From positions 1 through 17,145 of the forward strand of contig JAZNIV010000024.1 in NCBI GenBank assembly GCA_045577675.1: a stretch of DNA of 17,145 nucleotides, read 5' to 3'. The notes under the pieces are model-generated. The model did not search any database. It was not told where the DNA came from and was given only the letters and a program-made list of their open reading frames with translations. Shown here one piece after another: positions 1-7,555 of the stretch; position 1 is the first letter of the stretch; every line of letters begins with the position of its first letter. The stretch is from UBA1738 sp045577675 (GTDB taxonomy: Bacteria; Bacillota; Clostridia; UBA1381). Made by a program: the position numbers and the translations under genes.

Positions 1-504
1 TTGAAAGCAGGAGATTTACTCCTTTTGTCCGGCACTGTTTATACAGCCCGTGATGCAGCACATGAACGTATGGTGACGGAATATAAAAAAGGTGTAGATT
101 TCCCTTTTGATATAAAAGGTCAGGCAATTTATTATGCAGGGCCATGTCCTGCAAAGCCGGGCGAGGTTATAGGCTCATGCGGTCCGACAACAGCGGGCAG
201 AATGGATGTATATACTCCGCTTCTTCTTGATAAGGGCTTAAAAATTATGATAGGCAAGGGTGCAAGAAACAACGAGGTAATAGCTGCAATACAGCGTAAT
301 AACTGTGTGTATTTAGGTGCAATCGGCGGTGCAGGTGCATTAATTGCCGAGTGCATTAAAAGTGCTGAGGTTATAGCATATGATGACCTCGGGACAGAGG
401 CAATACGAAGGCTTTTGGTTGAAGATTTTCCGTGTACTGTGCTGATTGACAGCAGTGGCAATGACATATATAAAATCGGTCAGGAAAAGTACCGTAAAAT
501 TTAA
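1..504 (+). CDS. Class I fumarate hydratase (or L-tartrate dehydratase) beta subunit, 5' truncated by window edge
   Basis: This is the C-terminal (beta) subunit of a two-subunit, iron-sulfur-dependent hydro-lyase that interconverts fumarate and L-malate. The alpha subunit, which carries the 4Fe-4S cluster, should lie just upstream outside the window. The visible 167 residues contain the family's SGTVYTARDAAH stretch (about residues 10-21), GPTTAGRMD (61-69) and GKGARNNEV (85-93). Family members are usually some 20 residues longer at the N-terminus, and the first TTG reads as an internal leucine in a 'LKAGD' context, so I treat the gene as open at its 5' end. The stop TAA (502-504) overlaps the stop of the convergent deacetylase gene. 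Assignment to the fumarase/tartrate dehydratase beta family is firm. Choosing fumarate over tartrate as substrate rests on how common fumarase is in clostridia, not on a diagnostic residue. Confidence 0.9.
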   Translation: MKAGDLLLLSGTVYTARDAAHERMVTEYKKGVDFPFDIKGQAIYYAGPCPAKPGEVIGSCGPTTAGRMDVYTPLLLDKGLKIMIGKGARNNEVIAAIQRNNCVYLGAIGGAGALIAECIKSAEVIAYDDLGTEAIRRLLVEDFPCTVLIDSSGNDIYKIGQEKYRKI

Positions 505-1361
505 AGCCTGAGCTTTTTAAAAAACTCTCTTGTGGAGAGCCTGCCGTCACGGTTGTTTCTTTTTAACATATAAAGGCAGTCCTCATTCTTTTTGATTTTG
601 TTGATGCCTTCGGTGCAGGAAAATGTAATTAAAAACCCCATTTTTTTAAGAACGCGTTCACTTTCCTTGCTGTAGCTACCGAAGGGATAGGTGTAAATAA
701 TGGGACGGAAATTGCAGTTGGAGAAAAACTCTGACTGCATTTTTTGTGTGTCCTCATAAAAGACATTAATGTAATCAAGAGTGCTTTCGCCCTTTTTCTT
801 CTCCGTTCCGTAACGGGAGGCAGTTATATTATGAAAATCATATGAATGATTACCAAACTCTATTAAGGAGGAATCGGCAAGCTCTTTTATATCACACCAT
901 CGCATATAGCTGTAGGCAGGATTTGTAATGTCGCTTTTGGTGTATTCATCGGTATAGCTGCCTACGATTGAGAAAACTGCACAGGCATTATGTTTTTTTA
1001 AAATAGGAACAATGTATTCAAAATTATTATACATTCCGTCGTCAAAGGTGATAACTACAGGCTTTTCGGGAAGTGTACCATCTGAATAAACATAACGCAC
1101 AAGCTGTTTTGCAGAAATTGTAGTATAGCCCTTTTCTTTCAGATAAATAAGGTCCTCTTCAAATTTTTGCGGCGTAATAACATACTTGCCGGCTTTTTTA
1201 TTGTCCTTTAAAACACTGTGGTACATTAAAATGGGCAGCTGCATAGAAGAGCTTTCATCGAAAACAGGAAGAACTACATTGCTGCTGTATGTAAATGCGG
1301 AAAATGAAATTACTGTTAAAACTATAAAATTTAATGCTTTTAATGAAATACTTCTCAGCAT
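501..1361 (-). CDS. Membrane-anchored or secreted polysaccharide deacetylase (carbohydrate esterase 4 / NodB fold)
   Basis: The 286-residue product begins with a short basic stretch and a hydrophobic segment (about residues 8-24), a signal peptide or N-terminal anchor, so the enzyme acts outside the membrane. NodB-type motifs are in order: MYHSV (47-51), TFDD (105-108, catalytic base and metal-binding Asp), HSYDFH (172-177, metal-binding histidines) and YPFG (225-228). The HSYDFH spacing resembles the HTYDLH form seen in PgaB/IcaB-like and many clostridial deacetylases. It probably removes N-acetyl groups from peptidoglycan or another N-acetylglucosamine polymer; the exact substrate is not readable. 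I chose the ATG at 1361 over an upstream TTG at 1376 because the ribosome site GGGTGA sits 7 bases before the ATG and overlaps the TTG. It lies downstream of fba behind a terminator, and I see no clear promoter of its own. Confidence 0.88.
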   Translation of the reverse strand: MLRSISLKALNFIVLTVISFSAFTYSSNVVLPVFDESSSMQLPILMYHSVLKDNKKAGKYVITPQKFEEDLIYLKEKGYTTISAKQLVRYVYSDGTLPEKPVVITFDDGMYNNFEYIVPILKKHNACAVFSIVGSYTDEYTKSDITNPAYSYMRWCDIKELADSSLIEFGNHSYDFHNITASRYGTEKKKGESTLDYINVFYEDTQKMQSEFFSNCNFRPIIYTYPFGSYSKESERVLKKMGFLITFSCTEGINKIKKNEDCLYMLKRNNRDGRLSTREFFKKLRL

Positions 1362-1368
1362 CTTATAA

Positions 1369-1374
1369 TCACCC
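1369..1374 (-). promoter_or_regulatory. Ribosome binding site that sets the deacetylase start
   Basis: GGGTGA on the minus strand lies 7 bases before the ATG at 1361. The in-frame TTG at 1376-1374 overlaps this site, so it is unlikely to be the start. Confidence 0.6.
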
Positions 1375-1392
1375 AATATATAATTATGAAAT

Positions 1393-1431
1393 AAAAAAAC
1401 GGACTATTCGCATTTTTTTGCGAACAGTCCG
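1393..1431 (-). terminator. Rho-independent terminator after fba
   Basis: Read on the minus strand, arms CGGACT and AGTCCG, extended by GCGAA/TTCGC across one A/C mismatch, enclose an 8-base loop. A run of seven T follows directly (complement of 1393-1399). It starts 12 bases after the fba stop and separates fba from the deacetylase gene downstream. Confidence 0.85.
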
Positions 1432-1442
1432 CGAGCTTAAAA

Positions 1443-2306
1443 TCACGCCTTGCCGATTGAGCCGAAAAGCTCCATCTTTTCTTTTACGATTGTCTTGATA
1501 GCCTCAACACCCGGAGCTAAAAGCTTTCTTGGGTCAAAGCCCTTGCCTTCCAAATCCTTGCCTGCTTCAATATACTTTCTTGTTGCTTCCTGGAAGTAAA
1601 GCTGACATTCTGTGTTAACGTTAATCTTAGCAACACCTAAAGAAATTGCCTTTTTAATCATATCAGCCGGAATTCCTGTACCGCCGTGCAGAACGAGCGG
1701 AAGGTCACCGATCTGGTCCTTTATAGCAGCGAGTGCGTCAAAGTCAAGACCTTTCCAGTTCTCAGGATATTTTCCGTGAATGTTACCGATACCTGCAGCC
1801 AGGAAATCAATTCCGAGGTCTGCAATCATCTTGCACTCATTTGGATCTGCAACTTCGCCTGCACCAACAACGCCGTCTTCCTCGCCGCCGATTGAGCCTA
1901 CCTCAGCCTCTAGGGAAATACCCTTTGAGTGGCAGATGTCAACAAGCTCTTTTGTTTTTTCGATATTTTCTTCAATCGGATAGTGTGAACCATCGAACAT
2001 TATTGAAGAGAAGCCTGCTTCGATACACTTTTTAGCACCGTCATATGAACCGTGGTCAAGGTGTAGAGCTACAGGAACTGTAATTCCCATTTCTTCAATC
2101 ATAGCACTAACCATGGCAGAAACAGTCTTAAAGCCTGTCATATACTTGCCTGCACCCTCAGAAACACCTAAGATTACCGGTGAATTATTTTCCTGAGCTG
2201 TTTGGAGAATGGCCTTTGTCCATTCAAGGTTGTTTATGTTAAACTGGCCTACGGCATATTTGCCGCTAACTGCCTTATTTAACATTTCTGTTGCTGAAAC
2301 TAACAT
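1443..2306 (-). CDS. fba: Class II (zinc-dependent) fructose-1,6-bisphosphate aldolase
   Basis: This is the glycolytic aldolase that cleaves fructose-1,6-bisphosphate to dihydroxyacetone phosphate and glyceraldehyde-3-phosphate. At 287 residues it matches the short class II form (about 285) of Bacillus and clostridia. HLDHG (82-86) supplies the catalytic Asp84 and zinc ligand His85; Glu134 (EAEVG), His177 (NIHGK) and His207 (HGGTG) complete the metal site; NVNT (229-232) binds phosphate. HGGTG in place of the commoner HGGSG is conservative. A strong AGGAGG lies 9 bases before the ATG. The zinc-ribbon gene ends only 29 bases upstream and I see no promoter in the gap, so fba appears to be last in the glycosylase operon, although an internal promoter would be expected for so highly expressed an enzyme. 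Related tagatose- or ketose-bisphosphate aldolases share this fold, but the fba reading is the simplest. Confidence 0.93.
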   Translation of the reverse strand: MLVSATEMLNKAVSGKYAVGQFNINNLEWTKAILQTAQENNSPVILGVSEGAGKYMTGFKTVSAMVSAMIEEMGITVPVALHLDHGSYDGAKKCIEAGFSSIMFDGSHYPIEENIEKTKELVDICHSKGISLEAEVGSIGGEEDGVVGAGEVADPNECKMIADLGIDFLAAGIGNIHGKYPENWKGLDFDALAAIKDQIGDLPLVLHGGTGIPADMIKKAISLGVAKINVNTECQLYFQEATRKYIEAGKDLEGKGFDPRKLLAPGVEAIKTIVKEKMELFGSIGKA

Positions 2307-2335
2307 TTTAAGTTTCCTCCTTTAAAAAATATTAT

Positions 2336-2932
2336 TTATTCAAGCACAATGGCACTTGTGTTTAATAACTGATTTAGTGTGTCCTCATCGGACGGGAAAT
2401 CCTTTAGCTTTCCGCAGTCGCGACAGCGGAGCGTGATTTTCTCATTGTCGATTTCGATTGAAATTGAGCTGCTTCCGCATATGCAGGAAACATTTCCGCT
2501 TTTTGCAAGCTCGTTAATTCGTTCAACTGTATCAAAAATCATATTAAGCTCGTCGCTGATGGAAAACTCATCATTCATTTTGATGAACATTTCCTCCTGC
2601 CGCTCGATTTCTTCTTTAACCTTGTCCCGTTCACCGATAAAAAGTATGCCTATTCCTGTTTCGGGACAGTGAAGAACAAAAAATCTGTTTTTCCAGAAGG
2701 TTATTTTCTTTATATTGAAAACGTGCGGATCATCGCACATCGGACAGTTTATCGAAATTGCGTACTTGTCCTTTTTAGGGGTAACAGTAATGCACGGCTC
2801 GCTGCATTCTCTTCCGCAGGAAAAAACCGCATCACTGTTGCCGGAAAAGTCAAACAGGTTGATGTCCCGTATTGTTATTGACGAGCAATAGGGACATATA
2901 TATGCAATTGATTTTTTAAATTCCTTTATCAT
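2336..2932 (-). CDS. Uncharacterised protein with several zinc-ribbon cysteine pairs
   Basis: I do not recognise this 198-residue protein. It opens with CPYC (residues 13-16), then a cluster with cysteines at 39, 43 and 47, a CPMC pair (63-66), a single CPE cysteine (89), and near the end a CIC (150-152) and CRDC (170-173) pair. This suggests two or three zinc ribbons. Residues about 100-145 between the last two groups are charged and probably helical, perhaps a coiled coil. There is no signal peptide or membrane segment, so it should be cytoplasmic. The ATG at 2932 begins 2 bases after the glycosylase stop; an in-frame TTG at 2938 would give a 4-base overlap instead. Either way it is translationally coupled to the glycosylase. 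Its function is unknown; nucleic acid binding would suit both the zinc ribbons and the neighbour, but that is inference. Confidence 0.8.
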   Translation of the reverse strand: MIKEFKKSIAYICPYCSSITIRDINLFDFSGNSDAVFSCGRECSEPCITVTPKKDKYAISINCPMCDDPHVFNIKKITFWKNRFFVLHCPETGIGILFIGERDKVKEEIERQEEMFIKMNDEFSISDELNMIFDTVERINELAKSGNVSCICGSSSISIEIDNEKITLRCRDCGKLKDFPSDEDTLNQLLNTSAIVLE

Positions 2933-2934
2933 AA

Positions 2935-3801
2935 TCAAATTCCAATCTTGTTTTCTCTTGCCCAGTAAAACAGATATTGCTGAGCAAATCCGCCAAGCTC
3001 ACCGAATTTGTCCCGGGCAAGGGCTGAAACAGCTTCCTTGGTTTGTTCGCCGTCAAAGTAGCAATACTCCATAATACGCTTTATCCATACATCAACGGGA
3101 AAGCTTGAGTATTTTCTGAGGCTGAACAAAAGTGCACATTCCGCTACCTTGCTGCCGACTCCGGATAGCTTTAAAAGCTCGCTTTTAGCATATTCAAAAG
3201 ATGCATTTTTTAAACATTCTAAGTCAAGCTGACCATTTGCAACGGCTTTTGCTGCATTTAGTATGTACTTATCACGAAAGCCTGCCTTAATAACGCTAAG
3301 CTCCTCTAATGTAAGCTTAGAAATACGCTGAGCTGTGGGAAAGGTGTAAAAATCCTCTCCTGAGTATGTGATTTTCTCGCCAAAGCTTGTGCAGAGAGAG
3401 TTGATGATTTTCTTTATCCTCGGAATATTGTTACTGGCGGAAATTATGAACGAAATCAGACATTCAAAGGGCTCCTGATTTAAAATACGTATTCCGCTGC
3501 CGAAAGTAACTGCCTCCTTGATGACCTTGTCCTCAGAAAGAGCAGTTTTAATTGCCCCGTAGTCTCTTTCCATATCAAAATACTCGCTCCAGATATTGTC
3601 CCAATCTGACTTTTTTGTGTCAAAAAGAGTCAGGGTATTACCGGTTTGAGATATTTTAAGAGCCTTGCCAAAGGCAATTCCGATATAACCATCATCGCGC
3701 TTGTCCCACCGAAAGCACTGGCCGCAGTCAAATGTCTGACAAAGGTCAAAATCACGTACATTCTCAATTATTAAGTTATTGTTTTGTTCATATATTTTCA
3801 T
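2935..3801 (-). CDS. 8-oxoguanine DNA glycosylase-type HhH-GPD DNA repair enzyme
   Basis: The 288-residue protein matches the OGG1-like class of helix-hairpin-helix base excision enzymes, which remove oxidised guanine from DNA and can nick the abasic site. The N-terminal OGG domain carries GQCFRW (27-32), the counterpart of GQSFRW in human OGG1. SASNN (121-125) opens the glycosylase core. The hairpin LSGVGSKVAEC (212-222) holds the catalytic lysine K218, and PVDVW (235-239) holds the catalytic aspartate D237, both spaced as in OGG1. No C-terminal four-cysteine iron-sulfur loop is present, unlike Nth or MutY. The ATG at 3801 has no recognisable ribosome site and lies about 10 bases after a near-consensus -10 element, implying an almost leaderless mRNA. 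The gene begins a probable operon with the zinc-ribbon gene and fba. A DNA-3-methyladenine glycosylase II label is possible in databases, but the OGG N-domain argues against it. Confidence 0.9.
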   Translation of the reverse strand: MKIYEQNNNLIIENVRDFDLCQTFDCGQCFRWDKRDDGYIGIAFGKALKISQTGNTLTLFDTKKSDWDNIWSEYFDMERDYGAIKTALSEDKVIKEAVTFGSGIRILNQEPFECLISFIISASNNIPRIKKIINSLCTSFGEKITYSGEDFYTFPTAQRISKLTLEELSVIKAGFRDKYILNAAKAVANGQLDLECLKNASFEYAKSELLKLSGVGSKVAECALLFSLRKYSSFPVDVWIKRIMEYCYFDGEQTKEAVSALARDKFGELGGFAQQYLFYWARENKIGI

Positions 3802-3810
3802 AACTACATT

Positions 3811-3839
3811 AGTATATCATAATTTTGCAGCATTATCAA
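3811..3839 (-). promoter_or_regulatory. Promoter of the DNA glycosylase operon, giving an almost leaderless mRNA
   Basis: On the minus strand TTGATA (3839-3834) and TATACT (3816-3811) are separated by exactly 17 bases, and a TG one base before the -10 makes it an extended element. Transcription should begin around 3803-3804, only a few bases before the ATG at 3801. Confidence 0.7.
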
Positions 3840-3867
3840 TATTTTTAGAAAAAATTGTATAAAATAA

Positions 3868-3895
3868 TGGACAATAGCTTATTTTGTGGTATAAT
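3868..3895 (+). promoter_or_regulatory. Promoter of the M18 aminopeptidase gene
   Basis: TGGACA (3868-3873), a 16-base spacer and TATAAT (3890-3895), with TGG just before the -10 as an extended motif. Transcription should begin near 3902, leaving a leader of about 42 bases. It stands back to back with the glycosylase promoter, the two -35 elements 28 bases apart. Confidence 0.75.
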
Positions 3896-3927
3896 ATATG
3901 GTATAAAATTATGTAAAGTATGCTCAG

Positions 3928-3933
3928 AAAGGA
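3928..3933 (+). promoter_or_regulatory. Ribosome binding site that favours the TTG start of the aminopeptidase
   Basis: AAAGGA sits 10 bases before the TTG at 3944. It lies downstream of the alternative ATG at 3920, which has no comparable site before it. Confidence 0.55.
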
Positions 3934-3943
3934 TGCGTTAGTT

Positions 3944-5350
3944 TTGGAGGAAAAAGAATTTTACAAAAAGCTTGCATATAAATCGAAGAATGTATACAAG
4001 GAAATGTCGCCCGAGGAACGCAGAGAAATGATGGATATGTGCGATGAGTACAGGGAATTTCTCGATAAAGGAAAAACCGAACGGGAATGCGTGAAAATCG
4101 CAATCGAAATGGCGGAAAAAGAGGGTTTTGTGCCGTTTAAGAGCATGGAGGGCTTAAAGCCGGGGGATAGAGTATATTTTGTGAACCGCAGAAAAAATAT
4201 TCTTCTTTGTGTTGTGGGTGAAAAGGACATAACAGAGGGACTTAACATTGTGGGTGCACACATTGACTCGCCAAGGCTTGACCTAAAGCCAAATCCGCTT
4301 TATCAGTCTAAGGAAATGGCACTTTTGAAAACTCACTATTATGGTGGAATTAAAAAATATCAGTGGACGGCGATGCCGCTTGCACTTCACGGTGTTGCAT
4401 ATACAAAGGACGGAGAGCAGGTGGAAATCTGCATTGGTGAGGATGAAAATGACCCTGTTTTCTGCATAACAGACCTTCTGCCGCACCTTGCTAAAGATCA
4501 GATGTCGAAAAAGCTGGGTGATGCAATCGAGGGTGAGTCACTTAATATTTTAATAGGCGGTATGGGCGTTAATGACAGCGATATCGACGATAGTGTAAAA
4601 TACAATATTTTAAATATTCTGTATTTAACCTACGGCATTACAGAGGAGGCATTTTTAAGTGCCGAGCTTGAGCTTGTTCCAAGCCAGAAGGCGAAAAATG
4701 TGGGAATTGATTCAAGCTTTGTGGGTGCATATGGTCAGGACGACAGGGTTTGTGCATTTACTGCTTTAAAAAGTATTTTTGAGGTTAAAAATCCGGAAAG
4801 AACGGCTCTTTGTCTTTTGATTGATAAAGAGGAAATCGGCTCAACCGGAAATACCGGAATGCTTTCAAAATTCTTTGATATGGCAGTTGCTGAGCTTATT
4901 GAAAAGCTGACAGGTAAATGCGATATTGTGACCTACAACAAGGTTATAAGAAATTCTGCGTGTATGTCAAGCGATGTAAGTGCGGCGGTTGATCCGAACT
5001 ATGAAAGTGCATTTGAACGTCAGAATTCTGCATATGCAGGGCATGGAATGGCACTTATGAAGTATACCGGTGCAAGAGGAAAATCCGGTGCATCTGATGC
5101 GTCAAGTGAGTTTGTTCATGAGATTACTTCTATTATGGATAAAAATGGTGTAATCTGGCAGACCTGTGAGCTTGGAAAGGTTGACCAGGGCGGCGGCGGA
5201 ACAATTGCAATGTATGTTGCGAACCTGAATATGGACGTTATTGATTGCGGTGTACCTGTACTTTCAATGCACTCACCGTTTGAGGTGGCGGCAAAGGGTG
5301 ATATATATATGGCATATAAGGCATACAAGGCTTTTTATAAGGACAGATAA
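3944..5350 (+). CDS. M18 family zinc aminopeptidase
   Basis: This is a cytoplasmic metallo-aminopeptidase of the aspartyl aminopeptidase family (M18), which trims N-terminal residues, often acidic ones, from peptides. From TTG 3944 it has 468 residues, normal for bacterial M18 enzymes. The two-metal site can be read: AHIDSPRLD (His106, Asp108), QDDR (Asp266, Asp267), DKEEIGS (Glu296, Glu297), SSDVSAAVDPN (Asp344) and a C-terminal SMHSPFE (His443). A GGGGT stretch near residue 418 is also typical. I prefer TTG 3944 because it has a well-placed ribosome site, whereas the ATG at 3920 (476 residues) has none; the added eight residues would carry no motif. It is a single-gene transcription unit with its own promoter and terminator. 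Substrate preference cannot be read from the sequence. Confidence 0.9.
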   Translation: MEEKEFYKKLAYKSKNVYKEMSPEERREMMDMCDEYREFLDKGKTERECVKIAIEMAEKEGFVPFKSMEGLKPGDRVYFVNRRKNILLCVVGEKDITEGLNIVGAHIDSPRLDLKPNPLYQSKEMALLKTHYYGGIKKYQWTAMPLALHGVAYTKDGEQVEICIGEDENDPVFCITDLLPHLAKDQMSKKLGDAIEGESLNILIGGMGVNDSDIDDSVKYNILNILYLTYGITEEAFLSAELELVPSQKAKNVGIDSSFVGAYGQDDRVCAFTALKSIFEVKNPERTALCLLIDKEEIGSTGNTGMLSKFFDMAVAELIEKLTGKCDIVTYNKVIRNSACMSSDVSAAVDPNYESAFERQNSAYAGHGMALMKYTGARGKSGASDASSEFVHEITSIMDKNGVIWQTCELGKVDQGGGGTIAMYVANLNMDVIDCGVPVLSMHSPFEVAAKGDIYMAYKAYKAFYKDR

Positions 5351-5358
5351 GACATAAA

Positions 5359-5399
5359 CCCCTTAGGATAGTTTAAAAGGCTATTCTAAGGGGTTTTTT
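5359..5399 (+). terminator. Rho-independent terminator after the aminopeptidase gene
   Basis: A 13-base-pair stem (5359-5371 with 5381-5393, one G-T wobble) encloses a 9-base loop and is followed by six T. It lies between two convergent genes. On the minus strand only three T follow the hairpin, so it may stop feoB transcription as well but less efficiently. Confidence 0.9.
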
Positions 5400-5409
5400 G
5401 CATCTGATT

Positions 5410-7542
5410 TTAAAAGAAAAGTCTTACAGACTGCGTGAATAGGAAACAGGTAACAAGACCAACGGCTGTTGGTATAATGAAGGCAAGGAGCGTCCATTTA
5501 AGGCTGCCTGTTTCTTTTTTTATTGTAAGCATGGTTGTAGAGCAGGGCCAGTGCAAAAGGGAAAACAGCATTACGTTAATTGCAGTTACAAAGGTCCAGC
5601 CGTTTTGTATAAATAGCTCCTTCATTTCGGCAAGAGTAAGTGCGTCGGAAATTGTTCCGGCGGACATATATGCCATAATTATAAGCGGCAGGACGATTTC
5701 ATTTGCCGGAAAGCCGAGGATGAAGGCAAACAGTATCACACCATCCATACCAAAAAGCTGAGCAAAAGGGTCTAAAAAGTCTGCACAGATTGAAAGAAGA
5801 GTAGCTCCGTCAATATATACATTTGCAAAAAGCCAGATAATAAGCCCTGCAGGGGCCGCAACGCATACCGCACGCGACAGTACAAAGAGTGTTCTGTCAA
5901 GAACCGAGCGTATGAGAATTTTTCCTATATCAGGTCTGCGGTAGGGCGGCAGCTCAAGAGTAAAGGAGGAGGGCTGACCTTTTAATAGTGTTCGGGAAAG
6001 AAGCTTAGAAACCAAAAAGGTCATTAAAATTCCTAAAAGTACAACTGCCGTAAGTATAATTGCACTGATTACAGACTCCAAAAAGCCTGAGGAAAATACA
6101 AAAAACATTGTTATTATTGAAATCAGTGTAGGGAATTTTCCGTTACACGGCACAAAGCAGTTGGTAAGGATTGCAATAAGCCGTTCACGTGGCGAGTCAA
6201 TTATTCGGCAGCCCACAATTCCGGCGGCGTTACAGCCAAAGCCCATACACATAGTAAGTGCTTGTTTTCCGCAGGCGGAGCATCTTTTAAAGCATTTGTC
6301 AAGATTAAAGGCAATTCTCGGCAGGTAGCCCAAATCCTCAAGAAGTGTAAAAAGCGGAAAAAATACCGCCATAGGCGGAAGCATTACGGCAACAACCCAT
6401 GTTAAAACGTGGTATACACCAAGAATTAACGGGCTGTATATAATTTCAGGGATTCCGAAATGTATACATAGCTCCAAAAGCTTTTCTTCAAGAGCGGCAA
6501 ACCAACCGGAAAGTATGTCGGAGGGAATGTTTGCACCCGAAATTGTTATAAAGAAAACCAGTGCTAAAAGCAGTATCATTATTGGAATACCGAATAGTCT
6601 GCCTGTTAAAATCCTGTCGGCACGGCGATCAAAATCACGATATTTGCTGTTTTGGAAAAGCACAATGCCGTTTACAATATCCTCAGCCGCAAGGACAATG
6701 CAGGAAACAATCTTATCACTTAGCTTATCGGAAGAAATTCCACCCCCTGATAAAATGCCCATAGCTTCAGCAAGTGCATCCTGAATTTCTTCGTCTGCCA
6801 TAATATCAAAGCCTGAGTATTTGCTAAGCTGTGATATAAGCTCCTTATCCTGCTCTAAAAGCCTTAGTGCTACCCAGCGGGAATTTAGCCTTTTAACCTT
6901 TTTATCAATTACGGGAATTAATTTAGAAAGTGCGTCCTCGATTGGCTTTAAATACCGGACTGTGTAGACACTTTCACTGTTTTTTAAAGCTCTTTCGGTG
7001 CTGTCCATCAGCTGACGAAGCCCTCTTCCGCTTTTAGCAACAGTTCCGACTACCGGAACACCAAGCTTTTCTGACAGTTTTTTTAAGTTTATGCTAATTC
7101 CTCGTTTGCGTGCTTCGTCCATAAGATTTACGCAAACAACTACATTAGGAGTTATTTCTATTGTCTGCAGTACAAGATTTAAATTCCTCTCAAGACAGGT
7201 TGCGTCGCAGACAACAATAACCGCATCCGGCTCGCCGAAAAGAATAAAATCTCTTGCAACCTCTTCTTCACGGGAATGTGCCATAAGCGAATATGTACCG
7301 GGAATATCCACTAAAACGTAGCTTTTACCGCCGCTTGTGCATACTCCCTGAGCGTTTGAAACAGTCTTGCCGGGCCAGTTACCTGTGTGTTGACGAAGCC
7401 CTGTGAGCTGATTAAAAACACTGCTTTTTCCTACGTTGGGGTTGCCGGCAAGGGCGATAACTCTGTCATCATCGTGAAGTTTTTTTACCGTGAACCCCAT
7501 GTCCACGGCTTTTATCCCTGTTGAAGAAGCTGAAAGTCCCAT
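5410..7542 (-). CDS. feoB: Ferrous iron transport protein B (GTP-dependent inner-membrane permease)
   Basis: FeoB carries Fe2+ across the cytoplasmic membrane using an N-terminal G-protein domain. The 710-residue protein shows G1 GNPNVGKS (33-40), G3 DIPG (79-82), G4 NLMD (139-142) and a G5-like VAKSGRG (168-174), a helical linker, then a membrane domain from about residue 310. The gate region reads MCMGFGCNAAG followed by a NCFVPCNGKFPT stretch, the clostridial variant in place of the proteobacterial GCNVPA and MPCGARLP, and it lies after a cysteine-rich CFKRCSACGK. The ATG at 7542 follows a GGGGGTG ribosome site and starts 13 bases after feoA. An alternative ATG at residue 15 (position 7500) has a poorer site. 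Paired with feoA, the transport role is secure; Mn2+ transport by some FeoB paralogues cannot be excluded. Confidence 0.95.
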   Translation of the reverse strand: MGLSASSTGIKAVDMGFTVKKLHDDDRVIALAGNPNVGKSSVFNQLTGLRQHTGNWPGKTVSNAQGVCTSGGKSYVLVDIPGTYSLMAHSREEEVARDFILFGEPDAVIVVCDATCLERNLNLVLQTIEITPNVVVCVNLMDEARKRGISINLKKLSEKLGVPVVGTVAKSGRGLRQLMDSTERALKNSESVYTVRYLKPIEDALSKLIPVIDKKVKRLNSRWVALRLLEQDKELISQLSKYSGFDIMADEEIQDALAEAMGILSGGGISSDKLSDKIVSCIVLAAEDIVNGIVLFQNSKYRDFDRRADRILTGRLFGIPIMILLLALVFFITISGANIPSDILSGWFAALEEKLLELCIHFGIPEIIYSPLILGVYHVLTWVVAVMLPPMAVFFPLFTLLEDLGYLPRIAFNLDKCFKRCSACGKQALTMCMGFGCNAAGIVGCRIIDSPRERLIAILTNCFVPCNGKFPTLISIITMFFVFSSGFLESVISAIILTAVVLLGILMTFLVSKLLSRTLLKGQPSSFTLELPPYRRPDIGKILIRSVLDRTLFVLSRAVCVAAPAGLIIWLFANVYIDGATLLSICADFLDPFAQLFGMDGVILFAFILGFPANEIVLPLIIMAYMSAGTISDALTLAEMKELFIQNGWTFVTAINVMLFSLLHWPCSTTMLTIKKETGSLKWTLLAFIIPTAVGLVTCFLFTQSVRLFF

Positions 7543-7555
7543 TAAAACACCCCCG

